In this document: in pieces, positions 25,634 through 36,472 of the stretch
Position numbering within the stretch: position 1 is the stretch's first letter
How the letters are laid out: every line of letters begins with the position of its first letter
From: Cutaneotrichosporon cavernicola
Lineage: Eukaryota > Basidiomycota > Tremellomycetes > Trichosporonales > Trichosporonaceae
Reading direction: 5' to 3'
DNA length: 64,000 bases
NCBI RefSeq assembly: GCF_030864355.1
Contig: NC_083397.1
Coordinates: forward strand, 2,418,001 to 2,482,000
The notes under the pieces: generated by a model
What the model was told of the DNA's origin: nothing
What the model saw: the letters and a program-made list of their open reading frames with translations, nothing else
The model's database searches: none
Program-made: the position numbers and the translations under genes

Positions 25634-27884
25634 CTAGAATGCTTGGCCGCGTCCAGCAGGCTTGCGAGGGTCACTGGCAGCGAGCCACTCTCCGCTTGGT
25701 AGTCGAGCAATTGCATGCGATGTCGAGGTCGAACGGGGGTCCTGGTACGACACATTGTAACCGAGTCTGCGGAAGTAGTCGACGGTGCCATTGTCATATC
25801 CAACGAGAGGAATCGGGTTGTTCGGGTCGGGTGCGTCAAAGTAGGTGATTCCAGAGAGCTGGTCATGCCAACGCGGGCTGTAGGTTTTGTGTTAATTATA
25901 CACTCGACAAGGTGGCTCATCTCACTCACTGGCCAGTGCACTCAGTTGCGTTCAGCCCAAGGTCGAGGTAGTTGTACAACTCCTGCAGGGTGGCCGTAAT
26001 AATCCGCGAGCCGCCTGCGGATCCTGTCGCCATGATGACCTGGCCGCTCTCGTCTTCGACCAGGCTGGAAGCGATGCTCGATTGGGGCCGTTTACCAGGC
26101 TGGATGAAGTTGATGGGATTGGCAGCGAAGCCAAAGGCGTTCACGGAACCGGGGGAGCTGAAATCGTCCATTTCATTGTTGAGGATGATTCCGTCAGCAG
26201 TCACTGTTCCGTCAGTGAATAGTACTTGGCGGGAGGGATAGAAACGGTAGTTGGGATTGTACTCACTGACTCGCGAGCCCCAAAGGAGGTTGACGGTAGT
26301 GGTCAGGCTGATCGCCATCCCACTGCCATCGACGGCGGCCAAGTGACTGGTTCCACCTTCCCTTGAAGCAGGGGCATAGTTGGCAGGGTTGTAGTATGTG
26401 CCCGGGTACGTGGTGTTTCGAGGAATCAAAGCACGAGCGGCGGCAGCCACTTCGTCGGTGAGATACGAGGCCTCGAGGGTGGACACATTGGACGTGAAAG
26501 CCGGGTCTCCGAGGGTGGCGCGTTGGCCGTATCCGAACTTGTTGGCCTCAACGACTTTGGGGTTAGCATTAACTGAAGACTAGGGGGCTCACGGAAGTGG
26601 GTAGTGAGATAAGTAGACTCGACAGTCTTGGCAGCGGGCTCCTCCAGGCCCTCAAAGATCTTGAGAGTCGACAGGACGATGGCACCAGAGCTGGGAGCTG
26701 TGGTCGAGAAGATCCTTTTCCCGCTATTGTTCAGCACTGCGGCGACTTTCGGGGGAGTCACTAACCGATAAGAAATGGAGGCGGTCTCACGGAGAATAGG
26801 GGCGTAACCCGCCAGGTCGTCGTGAGTCATAATCCCGCCGGTAGACTGTATGGCCTTGATGATGTTATCAGCGATGTCGGAGTTCTGGTAGAAGACCTCT
26901 GGGCCCTCACGAGCAATGCGCTCAAGAGTGTTGGCGATCGAGTGAGAGTAGACTGTGTCGCCTTCCTTGAGAAGGGTACCGTGAGGCGCATAGACCTTGG
27001 ACCAGTGCTCGTCCTGGAGCATCCAGCTGCTCTCAGCCAGGTTCTGAGCCATGTCGTAGTTGACAGGGAAGCCGTTCCGAGCCACATTGATTGCCGGCTC
27101 GAAGAGCTTTTCCCAAGGGAGAGATCCATGGCGATCGTGGAGGAGCTTCCAAGCTAAACGCGTGTTAGTCTCAAGCTATGCCTCAACTCACCGCGAACCT
27201 CGCCTGGAACGCCGACGGCAAGGCCACCGATGGTGGACTTCGTCTGATTGACACCGTACTGGCTATACATCTGTCGTCGTCAGGGCTCCAGCCTGACTCC
27301 CTCCTTTCGGTCCCGGGAACACGAACTCACAGTCTCATTACCAGCCGCCGGCATAGTCTCGCGGAAGTCGATCTGCTCGTAGGCATGGGTGCCGTCGTCG
27401 TTGTTGTAGCGGATGACCATGAAGCCCCCCTGGGAATGTTAGCGACAGCGACCGACGTTGCGAGTCACGTACTCCTCCGATACCCGAGTGGTAGCCAGCG
27501 GTGACACCGACACAGAGGGCAGACGAAATGATAGCTGTATATGTGAGCTTGTCCCTGCCTGAGCCGAGTGAACGTTTGGGGGAAGGTCGCGGAGAAAGAG
27601 GGCTCTGATCGCACTCACCATCTGCGGCATTGCCTCCCTGGCTCATGATTTCCACGCCGATGGCTGAACAAGTCCCGATTTCCTATTACTAGTTGGCGAC
27701 AACGGAGGCGAGTACTCACCGTAGCAACGGCGCCGTGGGTGCCGACATCGCTGAAAGGGCAGCCTCCAGGGTTATAGCCCCAACAGGTGCCCCAGCGCTT
27801 CTCGAGTCCAGAGCGGACAGCGATTGGAGACGCCCTGGCGGTTGCCGCCAGCAGGACGATAGCAAGCCGTACGAAAGAGCTCAT
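25634..27884 (-). CDS. ECM38: Gamma-glutamyltranspeptidase
   Basis: Ntn-hydrolase that cleaves the gamma-glutamyl bond of glutathione and its conjugates, secreted or vacuolar in fungi. N-terminal signal peptide (MSSFVRLAIVLLAATARA). Conserved large-subunit sequence includes MSQGGNAADAIISSALCVGV, YHSGIGGG, and VGVPGEVRAW. The autoprocessing site and catalytic Thr lie in GGTSHLAAVDGSGMAIS; the cleavage and nucleophile are at that Thr. Small-subunit signatures: LNNEMDDFSSPG, PGKRPQSSIASSLV and TGSAGGSRIITATLQ. The last splice reads CTGHPRWHDQLSGITYF. Seven or more short introns interrupt it. C-terminus is RKPAGRGQAF. A G-rich tract lies about 330 bp upstream. Confidence 0.94.
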
Positions 27885-28693
27885 GTCTCTGTCAAGTCAG
27901 TAAGAGATGGAGAAAGAGAGGCAGGCTAAGCAGTTGATGGGGTGACGAGCGGGTCTTCAAGAGGCATCCAGAGAGTCCAGTAAAGCCTGACGTCACAAAA
28001 CTCTGATAGTTTAAGTTGGCCAAGCTTGAGTTACCAGGAACGTCGGCCCTGTGGCGTTATATTGCGGATGTGGTCGATTCCGCATCGTGTGGTGCCTCCC
28101 TGCGGCCAGGTGACCACTGCTGGGCTGGAGCAGGGACATGGTGCAGCAGCGTTGCTGTGGTAAAGAAAGCGTTGAAGCGTTCGCCCGTTGAGGCGTTTGC
28201 CCAATGTCAGTGAGCAAGGGAGGGAGGGAGTGAGCAAGGGAGGGAGGGAGGGAGGAAGGGAGGGAGGGAGGGAGGGAGGGAGGGAGCTGTAGAGAAGCCT
28301 CTCGAGGGAGATGAACAAAACGGATGGTTTAAGAATCGGAGCCATCACTGTACATATCTATGATTTTACCACTTCTCCCGATCTCCTGACCCCGGAGGAT
28401 ACAAAGGGCTCACGCGGACAACGCGGATCCCACGCTCTAACGGGGGGAGCTTTTGTTGGTGACCTGCTTGCGGCTCGGCGTGAAGGCATTGCTGTTCAGA
28501 GGTCTGCTCTTCGCAAACTTTGGAGTCTGACCTTCTTGCAGTCGCCCAAGCCGGAACAAGTGGGTGCCAGGTTCACAAGATTTACGAGGACACTCCAGTA
28601 CAGCAAGAGTCTGTTCTGTACATACAACTCGAGTCCACAAACAAGTCTAAATGCATAATTTCGTACTATCTTCGCATGTCATTAGTGAGATCT
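27885..28693. other. Intergenic: GGT promoter and GLC3 3' flank
   Basis: 809 bp between two minus-strand genes. It includes the GGGA tandem tract described separately; the rest shows no supportable gene. Confidence 0.55.
28218..28286 (+). repeat. GGGA tandem tract, G-quadruplex candidate
   Basis: A run of GGGA units, twice interrupted by TGAGCAA or GGAA-type breaks, gives more than twelve GGG runs in 69 bp on the plus strand. It is 334 bp upstream of the gamma-glutamyltranspeptidase start codon, on the strand opposite to that gene's mRNA sense. Confidence 0.85.
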
Positions 28694-31455
28694 TTACAGG
28701 CTAAGAACGAGAGCGGATCGCGAAGGAATGTAGACCTGAACAAAGTTCCTGCGGCCGTTCCACTCCATATCCGTGGTGAAGTACTCCCCAGAACCGTCGA
28801 CACGGGAGTGGCCGCCGAAAGCTTCATCATCCGTGTTGAGGACGACATGGTACTTGCCAGGCTGGTCAACTCCAACACGGTAGTCGGTAAAAGAGTTGGT
28901 AGGGTGGACTGAGAGGTGTCAGGGTCAGAAAGGCTGTGACACACTCACAGTTGAAGATGAAGAGCAGACCGGCCCGCTCAAAGACAATAACCTTGTCGCC
29001 CTCGTGCTTGAGGGAAACGTACGCCTGCGAGTGAGCGGAAGAAGCTTGAGAGCACGAAACACAAACCTGAGGCGCGCTCAGCCAGCGATATTTGCTCTCC
29101 AGGTTGTTCATGGCACCATCGAAGCGGTTGAGGAACTTGTAACGGAGGAGGTCGTCATCAACAAGGTTAAACTGGCGACGAGCGTGGGCGAACGAGTTTC
29201 CATTACCCTCACGGGGGAAGTCCATCCACCTGTTTGTCAGCATCAACGTTCTTTGCTGGAGTTTCCAACATACTCGGGGTGGCCGAACTCGTTACCCTCA
29301 AAGTTGAGATAGGCCTCACCACCGAGGGCGTGGGTGATGAACCTTCAAAATCAGCATTACTCCGTAACCTCCTGGCAACATACCGGATCATCTTGTGGAG
29401 GGCCAGGCCGCGGTCGATAATCGGGGTAAGAGGAGAGAGAACGGACATGAAATCGTCTGCACCAGTGAGCATAGGCCCGACTTTCAACGACCTACACATC
29501 TCCTTGTCCATCAGCCAGAACGCCAGCGTCTTGTCTCCGACCAGGGCCTGGTCGTGGCTCTCGGCGTAGGCGACGCTACGCTCGAGGTGGCGACGGTTGG
29601 TAAGCGTGTGGACAATGTTGCCCATCTCCCACTCGTCGTCCGACTGTTCCTTGAGGATCTTGATCCACATGTCGGGAATGGCCATGGAAAGGCGGTAGTC
29701 AAAGCCAACACCACCCTCTGGAACAGGGCGACACAGCGTCGGCATGCCGGAGACATCCTCCGCAATGGTGATGGCATGGGGATACAAGTCGTGGATCATC
29801 TTGTTGGCCTTGGTAGTGTAAGTCACTACTCATCTCGTTCCTTTGCCAAGCCACTCACGAGCATAAGGTAGGTCATAGCCTCGAGGTCAACGTCATCTCC
29901 AAAGTACTCGTGGTAGCCACCTGTGGTAAGCAACGGTACACAGGACGGGGCCAACCTGAGAAGCCGACGCCCATGCCATGGTGCTTGTACATCATGCTGG
30001 TAACACCGTCGAAGCGGAAACCATCGAACTTGAACTCGTCCATCCAGAAACGAAGGTTGGAGAGTAGGAAACGCTGAACCTCCGGATGGCCATAGTTGAA
30101 GAGACGCGAGTCCCACAGGTCGTGTCTGCCCCGTGCTCCCTCGTGGAAGTAACAGTGGTCGGTTCCGTCAAACATGTTGAGTCTGCCCATCAGCTGAGAC
30201 TTCTGAGACTTCCGGTCACGCTCACCCATCGAGAATGTTCTTGCATGCATGCGAGTGGACGACGTCGAGGAGCACTGTGATGCCCATACCGTGGGCCTTG
30301 TCAATAAGACTCTTGAGGTCCTCCGGAGTGCCTTCACGTTAGAGTCTACATGGAATGTGAGACGTACCGTAGCGGGACGAAGCGGCAAAGAAGCTCGTGA
30401 CCTGGTATCCGAACGCTGGTCGCAGTGAGCCAGACGTCCGGGACGTGCGTGAGGTGCATGAGGCCGTAACTCACAAGCGTAATAAGCATGCTCCATGACA
30501 GCCATCCTAAGTGTCAGCACTGTGTATTGTGTCTCGAGGCTCACATTTGAATGGTGTTGTAGCCAAGGGCCTTGATGCGTGGCAGAACGTCATTCTCAAA
30601 CTCTTTGTATGTAGTCACACGCTGAGCAGGACTGGAGATGCCGACTAAGCATATCAGCGCCGTCGGGGGTCTGGGCACATACCGTGCGCCTCGTAGATCT
30701 TGAGGCCATCAACAGGGTTGGTCGAGTGTCCGTGCTTGAACTTGTACGTCTCCGCCTCCGGCGGGTTCCAGAAGCGCGCGTCATAAACTGGAGAGACATT
30801 CAGGTCTTGAGTGACGCGGGTGATCCACGCAGGCAGGCGGTCGATAGAATCGCCACTCGGAGTGGTCATGGAGATCTTGAGCATGGAGTCATGAGGGATG
30901 GCCGGCACACCCGGGCTCTTGGGAGGAACGTAACACTCCCACACACCGAACTGCGACTTGGTCATGGGGTTGGCGGTGTGCGACCAGCCATCTGAGGTAT
31001 TAGTCGCTGCACTCGGATTGCCAGACTCACTGAAGTCGCCAATAAGGCGGGCCTCTGTCGCACCAGGCGCCCACTCCCTGTAGGTCACACCGCCTTTGTC
31101 GTCGATGGTGAAACCGAGAGTCTTATACCCTTGGCTGAACTTGTCAAGGCCACCCTCGTGCTGGTTGATAAAGTCGAGGGCCTTCTTGTACTCAGTGTAG
31201 CGATTGCGGATGGCCGGGGCGTAGGGCTCGAGCCTGGCGATTAGTTGTATCCCCCCCGCTGGTATCCTCCTCCAGATAGCGAGACCAGGCATAAGAGCTC
31301 CCTCCACTCCACGCACCAAGGATCGATCTGGATGACGCCGGTTCCTGATGTCAGCTGAAGCGAAGGGAGAAGGGAGACAAGTCGGCGTCTTGTGTTTGAA
31401 TGAGCTCACCGTCATCAGGCATTGTAGATGTAGCCTTGTTCGTCTGCGATGCCAT
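28694..31455 (-). CDS. GLC3: 1,4-alpha-glucan (glycogen) branching enzyme
   Basis: GH13 enzyme that transfers alpha-1,4 chains to alpha-1,6 positions to branch glycogen, in the cytosol. About ten exons. The start [16 protein letters not shown] splices to [18 protein letters not shown], the conserved N-terminus. N-terminal CBM48: [20 protein letters not shown] and HDSMLKI. Catalytic barrel: [16 protein letters not shown] region [12 protein letters not shown] (motif I), [17 protein letters not shown] with the nucleophile Asp (motif II), [10 protein letters not shown] with the acid/base Glu (motif III), and [13 protein letters not shown] (motif IV). [13 protein letters not shown] and the all-beta C-terminus ([13 protein letters not shown], then [13 protein letters not shown]) complete the family. 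Full length, no broken motif. Divergent from DPH3 with 374 bp between starts. Confidence 0.96.
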
Positions 31456-31829
31456 TTTAAAGTGAATAGCAGAATCAGAGAGGGGAGGAGAGAGAGAGAG
31501 AGAGAGAGAAATGTCGAGCTGAAAGTTGTGGGGCCTTTGTATCAATTGTAGATTAACTATGTAGGATGTAGGATGTGGGCTGATCCTTTAGGTGTGACGT
31601 TGGGCATGAAGGGGTCATGTGAGGAAGGCAAGGAGGGCGGACTGTTCCAGCCGCCGGCATGTAGAAAATGGGGACATCCAACCATGGGGACCCCACCAAA
31701 GTCACGTGAATCGGCCCGTCCTCCGATTTTCAATCCCCCTACGTTCTCCGCCTAACAATTTGCCACCAACCATAACACTATACCTCACTCGACAAGCACG
31801 AACAGCCGTAAGCGCTTCGTCCACTCGCG
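31456..31829. promoter_or_regulatory. Divergent promoter, GLC3 / DPH3
   Basis: 374 bp between opposed start codons. On the GLC3 side (about 31484-31510) is a GA dinucleotide repeat, which would read CT-rich in the GLC3 5' leader. The DPH3 side has CCACCAAC and CTCACTCG words. No gene is seen. Confidence 0.6.
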
Positions 31830-32307
31830 ATGGTTTCCTATTACGACGAGCTCGAGATCGAAGACTTTACTTGGGACGACGAGGCAAAGGTCTACCACTA
31901 CCCATGTCCCTGCGGCGACCGTTTCGAGATATCAAAGGTGCAGCTGCGCGACGGTGAGGAGATCGCAACCTGCCCCAGCTGTAGCCTCATCGTTCGCGTC
32001 ATTTACGACTACGTGGGTGTACATACATTGACTCTGCTGACAACGTCAGTTGGACTATGAGGACTACGAGACCTCGGATGAGGAGGACGCAGACGCTGAG
32101 GGGTACGACACCCCAGACACCACCACTCCCCCCACCCCGGCCGCCTACAAGCCTGCCACTGACAAGCTCACTGCCGACAAGTCGGAGGACAATAACACGT
32201 CTTGGCAAGGGAATGATTCCGCTTCCGATGCTAGGGACCCCAGCGTGCTTGAGAAAGCGATTGAACGTCTGGACCTCGCCGACTCTCCATCTGTGAGGCA
32301 GACATGA
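31830..32307 (+). CDS. DPH3: Diphthamide biosynthesis protein 3 (CSL zinc protein)
   Basis: Electron carrier for the Dph1-Dph2 radical step in diphthamide synthesis on eEF2, and a partner of Elongator (Kti11) in tRNA wobble modification. Exons 31830-32012 and 32050-32307 (146 residues). The CSL-type zinc ribbon is complete: CPCGDRFEI and [13 protein letters not shown] supply four cysteines. [18 protein letters not shown] is the standard start. Unlike the roughly 80-residue yeast protein, it carries a long acidic, Thr/Pro/Asp-rich C-terminal tail after LDYEDYE; the 37-nt intron sits exactly at that boundary. The tail is not needed for the family call. Confidence 0.94.
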
Positions 32308-32516
32308 CTTGACGACGACATGACGCCAATCGATTCGTCCCTCCATCTGCGGCGTGTGAATCACGCACGCTATGCCAACCCTCGCTCCGCTCTCGGCCCA
32401 CTCCTGCATATCTTGCATTGCCTTGTTAAGTGTTGATACTCATTGTACAGATGCCCATGTTACATACACATTCATAGTGTAGTGACAGATTGACATAAGA
32501 GTACATTCGTCGATCT

Positions 32517-33769
32517 CTACCTACCGACAGCATCTCGTCGGCCAAAGCAAGATCGCACAACTGTTCCCCATGGAGTACGGACGTGGCATGCCGGACAGTG
32601 ACTGTGGCGCGGGACAATCTCGAGCGCCCCGCTGTCTCGCGTTGAAATCTTGGCTAGACAAGTGAGGTGCGCTAGGTGAAGGCAGGGCTCTCCCATGTCC
32701 GGTATCGGGGCTGGGCAGATGGCGAACGACAGATGGTCCTGAAAGTCAGTCGCCTTGAGATCATCTGCGTACCTCGTCAGAGATGGGGTGCTGGCACAAA
32801 TGGCAGTGCAAGGAGGCCTCCGTCTCGAAGATAAGCGACCACTTGCCAAGCACAACTTTGCTTGTGCGGAACCGTGTATCGCTTAGATCCAAGAAAGCTT
32901 TGCCAGTCTCGTCGGATGGAAGCACCGAGTTCAGCAGCCCCTTCAAATCCAACGTAACCTCGAGTGACGGATCTGCTGGCGCAAGCTGCGTGACTTGTTT
33001 CACGAGGCCATGGTTGGTCTTGTCCGAGAGGACCGATAGTCTAACACCCGGGTCACGAAGGCGCACCACGGCGGAAGCGATGTCAAACGTTTCCTTTGAG
33101 AAGCAACGGATATGGAGTGGGAAGTGTATGAAAGGTGGAGCTCGAACAAGAGTAGCTGCAGCACTTGCGTCAGAAAATGCAGTTCAGAGACTCATCATAA
33201 ACCTACATTGCCTTCCGCTCTACACTGTTGCGGCGCGCATCCCTCTTGAAAATGTATTGACATTCTGTGTCTTTCGAAACGTTGACCCACAGATGTCGAG
33301 ATCTGTCTGGGTTCTGCCACGCCCATTCAAACTGAACGGGGGTTAAACGGGGAACAATGTCAAGCTCACCTGAAGTGCAGTAAGCTTGCTGGGGAAGCAG
33401 CGCAGTTAGGGATGAGACTTGGGGTAGGTGACTCACCCATAAACGAGCATCTGGACTTCCAAAACAGATTAACGACATCATTCTCACGAATTCTCACCCA
33501 TGGGCGAAATCGGGACGTCCTCCAAGCTCCCTGCTTGAGTTCCCCGTTGTGCTGCCTAATTCGCCTTGGTGGGTTTGGGGTCGATCCCACCTGAGCATCA
33601 GTGGACTTTGGACTTTGGACTTTGGACTGTGATGGCGTTCTCAACCCACGTAAGTTCGTTTCGAGTTTGGAATTGCCAGCGACTTGAGGAGGTAGCAAGC
33701 ATAGAATGGCGGATATGAATGGTTACCTTCAGCCACTGTCGATCTTGACTTTTTCTGTGTTGCAGCCAT
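32517..33769 (-). CDS. SLX1: Structure-specific endonuclease subunit SLX1
   Basis: Catalytic subunit of the SLX1-SLX4 nuclease, which cuts branched DNA during repair and rDNA maintenance. After a short N-terminus ([16 protein letters not shown]) the GIY-YIG domain begins [18 protein letters not shown]; a 59-nt intron (33591-33649) joins RTY to [16 protein letters not shown], completing the YVG half of the motif. [13 protein letters not shown] and [15 protein letters not shown] follow, with the conserved Arg and Glu of this nuclease class. The C-terminal zinc-binding RING-like part is CHLCQHP, then [10 protein letters not shown] and [12 protein letters not shown]. About 330 residues in six or so exons. 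The intron holds a 7-nt tandem repeat. Confidence 0.9.
33603..33627 (+). repeat. GGACTTT tandem repeat in an SLX1 intron
   Basis: Three and a half copies of the 7-nt unit GGACTTT inside the intron that splits the GIY-YIG motif. Confidence 0.9.
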
Positions 33770-34018
33770 GGTCGCGATATGACGGGCAGGTGGTTGATGA
33801 AGCAGAGGTTCGAGTTGAAATGTGGGTCACGTCACCAAAACAATGGTGTTATTAGACTGCCACCAATTTACCTCCGCCCGCCCTTGCCACATAAAGAGGT
33901 TGAAGTGGACGCGGTCTATCAACACGTCCGACTGACCGGTTCACGTTCATACATTCTTACTATTGGCTGGTACAAGGTTATTTCCGTCTTCTCTTCCACT
34001 AAAACATCGCGTCTGCGC

Positions 34019-35942
34019 CTAGAAATCCACGAATAGGTGGTCGTACTGACTGGTTCCAGTTTTGCCATACGCGCTGACATCTGCCTCTGCATAGCGATCG
34101 AACCTGCCCTGTCAGTGTAATTCTTCTCCGCCGGACTGTCAACGTACTGGCTCGCATCACCCTCTCCGTCGATCTTGGGCACGTAAGGGGCCGGAATCTC
34201 GCGGCGGTAAAGCTTGTCCCAGTCGACCTCAGCGAACCATCCGTGGCCGAAGATGTCGCCAGACCCTGCGTGGAGGTTTCCGTAGCGCTTAGTGAGGTCG
34301 CCAATAAGGAGGTTCTTGAGGAGCTCTTTGGCAAGAGGGTCAAAGTACGTGGGGTAGCGGACCTTGCCTGCAATGATCTTCGTCGTCAGCAAGTTCATTG
34401 CTGCGTTCTTACTTTCTCGTACAGCTTCATAGGGTTACCGTCCTCCGTGAAGAAAGGCGGGTAACCAGCCTAACGTCAGTCACCCCAACGAACCCCAAAG
34501 CGGAGTCGATGCCACAAACGCAGCAAAAACGTACGAGCATCTCAAAGATCAGGACACCCAGTGCGTACCAGTCGACACTCTTGTTGTAACCCTTGGACTG
34601 CACAACTTCAGGAGCCACTATCTGATCAGCACACATACTGGCAACGGCCTCACAGTAGTCCGGAGTGCCACAGAGAGTCCATGTAATGTCAGGAACATGC
34701 TTGGCGAAACCAAAGTCGGTCACCTTGACGTGTCCGTCAGCGCCAAGTAGGATGTTCTCGGGCTTGAGGTCACGGTAGATAATGTCGAGAGAATGAAGGT
34801 AGTCAAGAGACAACGCGACCTCGGCCGCGTAAAACTTGGCGACGGAGTTGGGGAAACGCTGACGTCAGTTGAAGCGCTAAGGACTCGCGAGCTCACCTGG
34901 CTCTTCCTGAGCAGGCTGAACAGCTCTCCGCCAGCCACAAAGTCCATGACCATGTAGAGGTTGTTGACGTCCTGGAAGGTGCCCCAGAGGTTGACGAGGA
35001 ATGGGTGCCGGACACGTACGAGCATCTCGCGCTCAGAGTTGGTGTGCTCGACCTGCTTCATCTTGACGACCTTCTCCTTGTTCAAGACCTTGACAGCGTA
35101 GAAGCGGCCGTTGTGCTTGGAACGCACTAAGTGGACACGACCGAACGACCCAGTTCCCAGGCTTGGGTAAGCACACTGTCAGTACCAAATACCCACGTCC
35201 TCTCAATGGCAAAGTCAGCAAGAGCGTAACGACCTGCGGTCTTCTTCATGGTCTGCGGAGTGCCCTTATTATTGGTTGGCGTCCTGGAGCCTGGGGTCTG
35301 GCTGGAGGCGTCGAGTGCTGCCTGCGATGCAGCGGCATTGATAGCTGCAACTCGAGCCTGTTGCGCTGCGTTGTGGAGATTCGCCTGCGCATGTGCGGCC
35401 TAGACGATGAATACCCGAGAAAATGTCTGAAACTCACCTGTTCATGGGCCTCGCGGGCCTTCTCGCGGATGCGATCATCATCAGCGCTACCTTGGCGGCC
35501 GTCTGGCTGGATGGAGAGGGTTGAGACATCGGCCATCTCGATGCTGTTGTTGCGGTTGGACTGCACCTGCTCCTGAGTCTGCCCTGCCGCGGCGGTGTTG
35601 ATAGCTGGTTGAGTGGTAGCAGACGTAGTTGACATCGATGTTCCAGTGGCTGACGACATGGGCGGAGACTGCTGGCTGAAGGTGAGCATATGCAAACGAC
35701 TCTGGGGAACCGGGAGATGCTCACCCCTCAACATCCATGGGAACCGAGGTGTCCGCAGCCGGCTTGGGAGCCTGGACTGGGGCGCTTTGAGGCGGCGACT
35801 GCGCCTGCACTGGAGACGATTGCACCGGAGGATTGGACGTCTGACGGCCGAGACTCGACGTCTGGGTTGACGGCGAAGGAGGCCCGCCTTTGTTGGATGC
35901 CTGCCGACGTTGGTGGAACTTGTCAGACACCTTTGCAAACAT
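34019..35942 (-). CDS. TPK1: cAMP-dependent protein kinase catalytic subunit
   Basis: AGC-family serine/threonine kinase, effector of cAMP signalling for growth, stress and differentiation. About eight exons. A long low-complexity N-terminal region (about 190 residues of Gln/Ser/Ala/Pro) precedes the kinase core. Core motifs: [12 protein letters not shown] (glycine loop), [12 protein letters not shown] (VAIK lysine), [11 protein letters not shown] (catalytic loop), TDFGFAKHV (DFG), [16 protein letters not shown] (activation-loop Thr, where a 31-nt class intron splits DYL) and [14 protein letters not shown]. The AGC tail ends QYDHLFVDF, the hydrophobic motif. All catalytic residues present. 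The yeast-style symbol is a family name; which paralogue it is was not tested. Confidence 0.93.
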
Positions 35943-36224
35943 GGCAACAAGGGTAGTGGGTCTTGAGGATTAAAGAAGTTTCAAGGCGTTCGGTGTGCGA
36001 ATCGAGGCTGTCCTCGTCAGGTCAGATGGAAGGGCGGAAATGCGGTCGGGTATTCACAGGTAGATTGCGGCCCCGGAGTCGAGGGAAACGGTGCAAGCGG
36101 TACACAAGAAAGGACGAAATGAGAAAGTGGATGCAGGACAGAGGTGGTGATGAGACGAGTTGTTGTTGATGGTGATGTGTGAGTTGAAGTGTAGTGTAGT
36201 GGTGATGGTGTAGAGGAGGAGAAG

Positions 36225-36277
36225 GTGATGGTGAAGGTGATGGTGATGGTGATGGTGATGGTGATGGATGGTGATGG
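36225..36277 (+). repeat. GATGGT tandem repeat, PKA upstream
   Basis: Imperfect hexamer repeat (GATGGT/GGTGAT) of about nine copies. In the PKA transcript orientation it would read as ACCATC repeats, about 300 bp before the start codon. Confidence 0.85.
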
Positions 36278-36415
36278 ATCTACGAGAGTGGGCAATGAGG
36301 TAGGTTGAGGATTGAGCGTGGGGGGGGAGAGGGGATGATGACTTGGGATAGGGTGAGTGTGGGGGAGCAAGGGAGGAGGGCGAGGAGGGAAGGTCTGGAA
36401 CTAGAGGGGACTTGG

Positions 36416-36472
36416 TACAAAGTACTGGTCATACAAAGTGTCAAGTACTCTGTACCCAGTCAGTACTTTGTA
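36416..36472. repeat. 12-bp inverted repeat, PKA upstream
   Basis: TACAAAGTACTG (36416-36427) and CAGTACTTTGTA (36461-36472) are exact reverse complements, with a second TACAAAGT copy (36432-36439) in the loop and a further ACTTTGT at about 36482. Clustered copies in both orientations suggest a binding site or hairpin. Confidence 0.7.
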
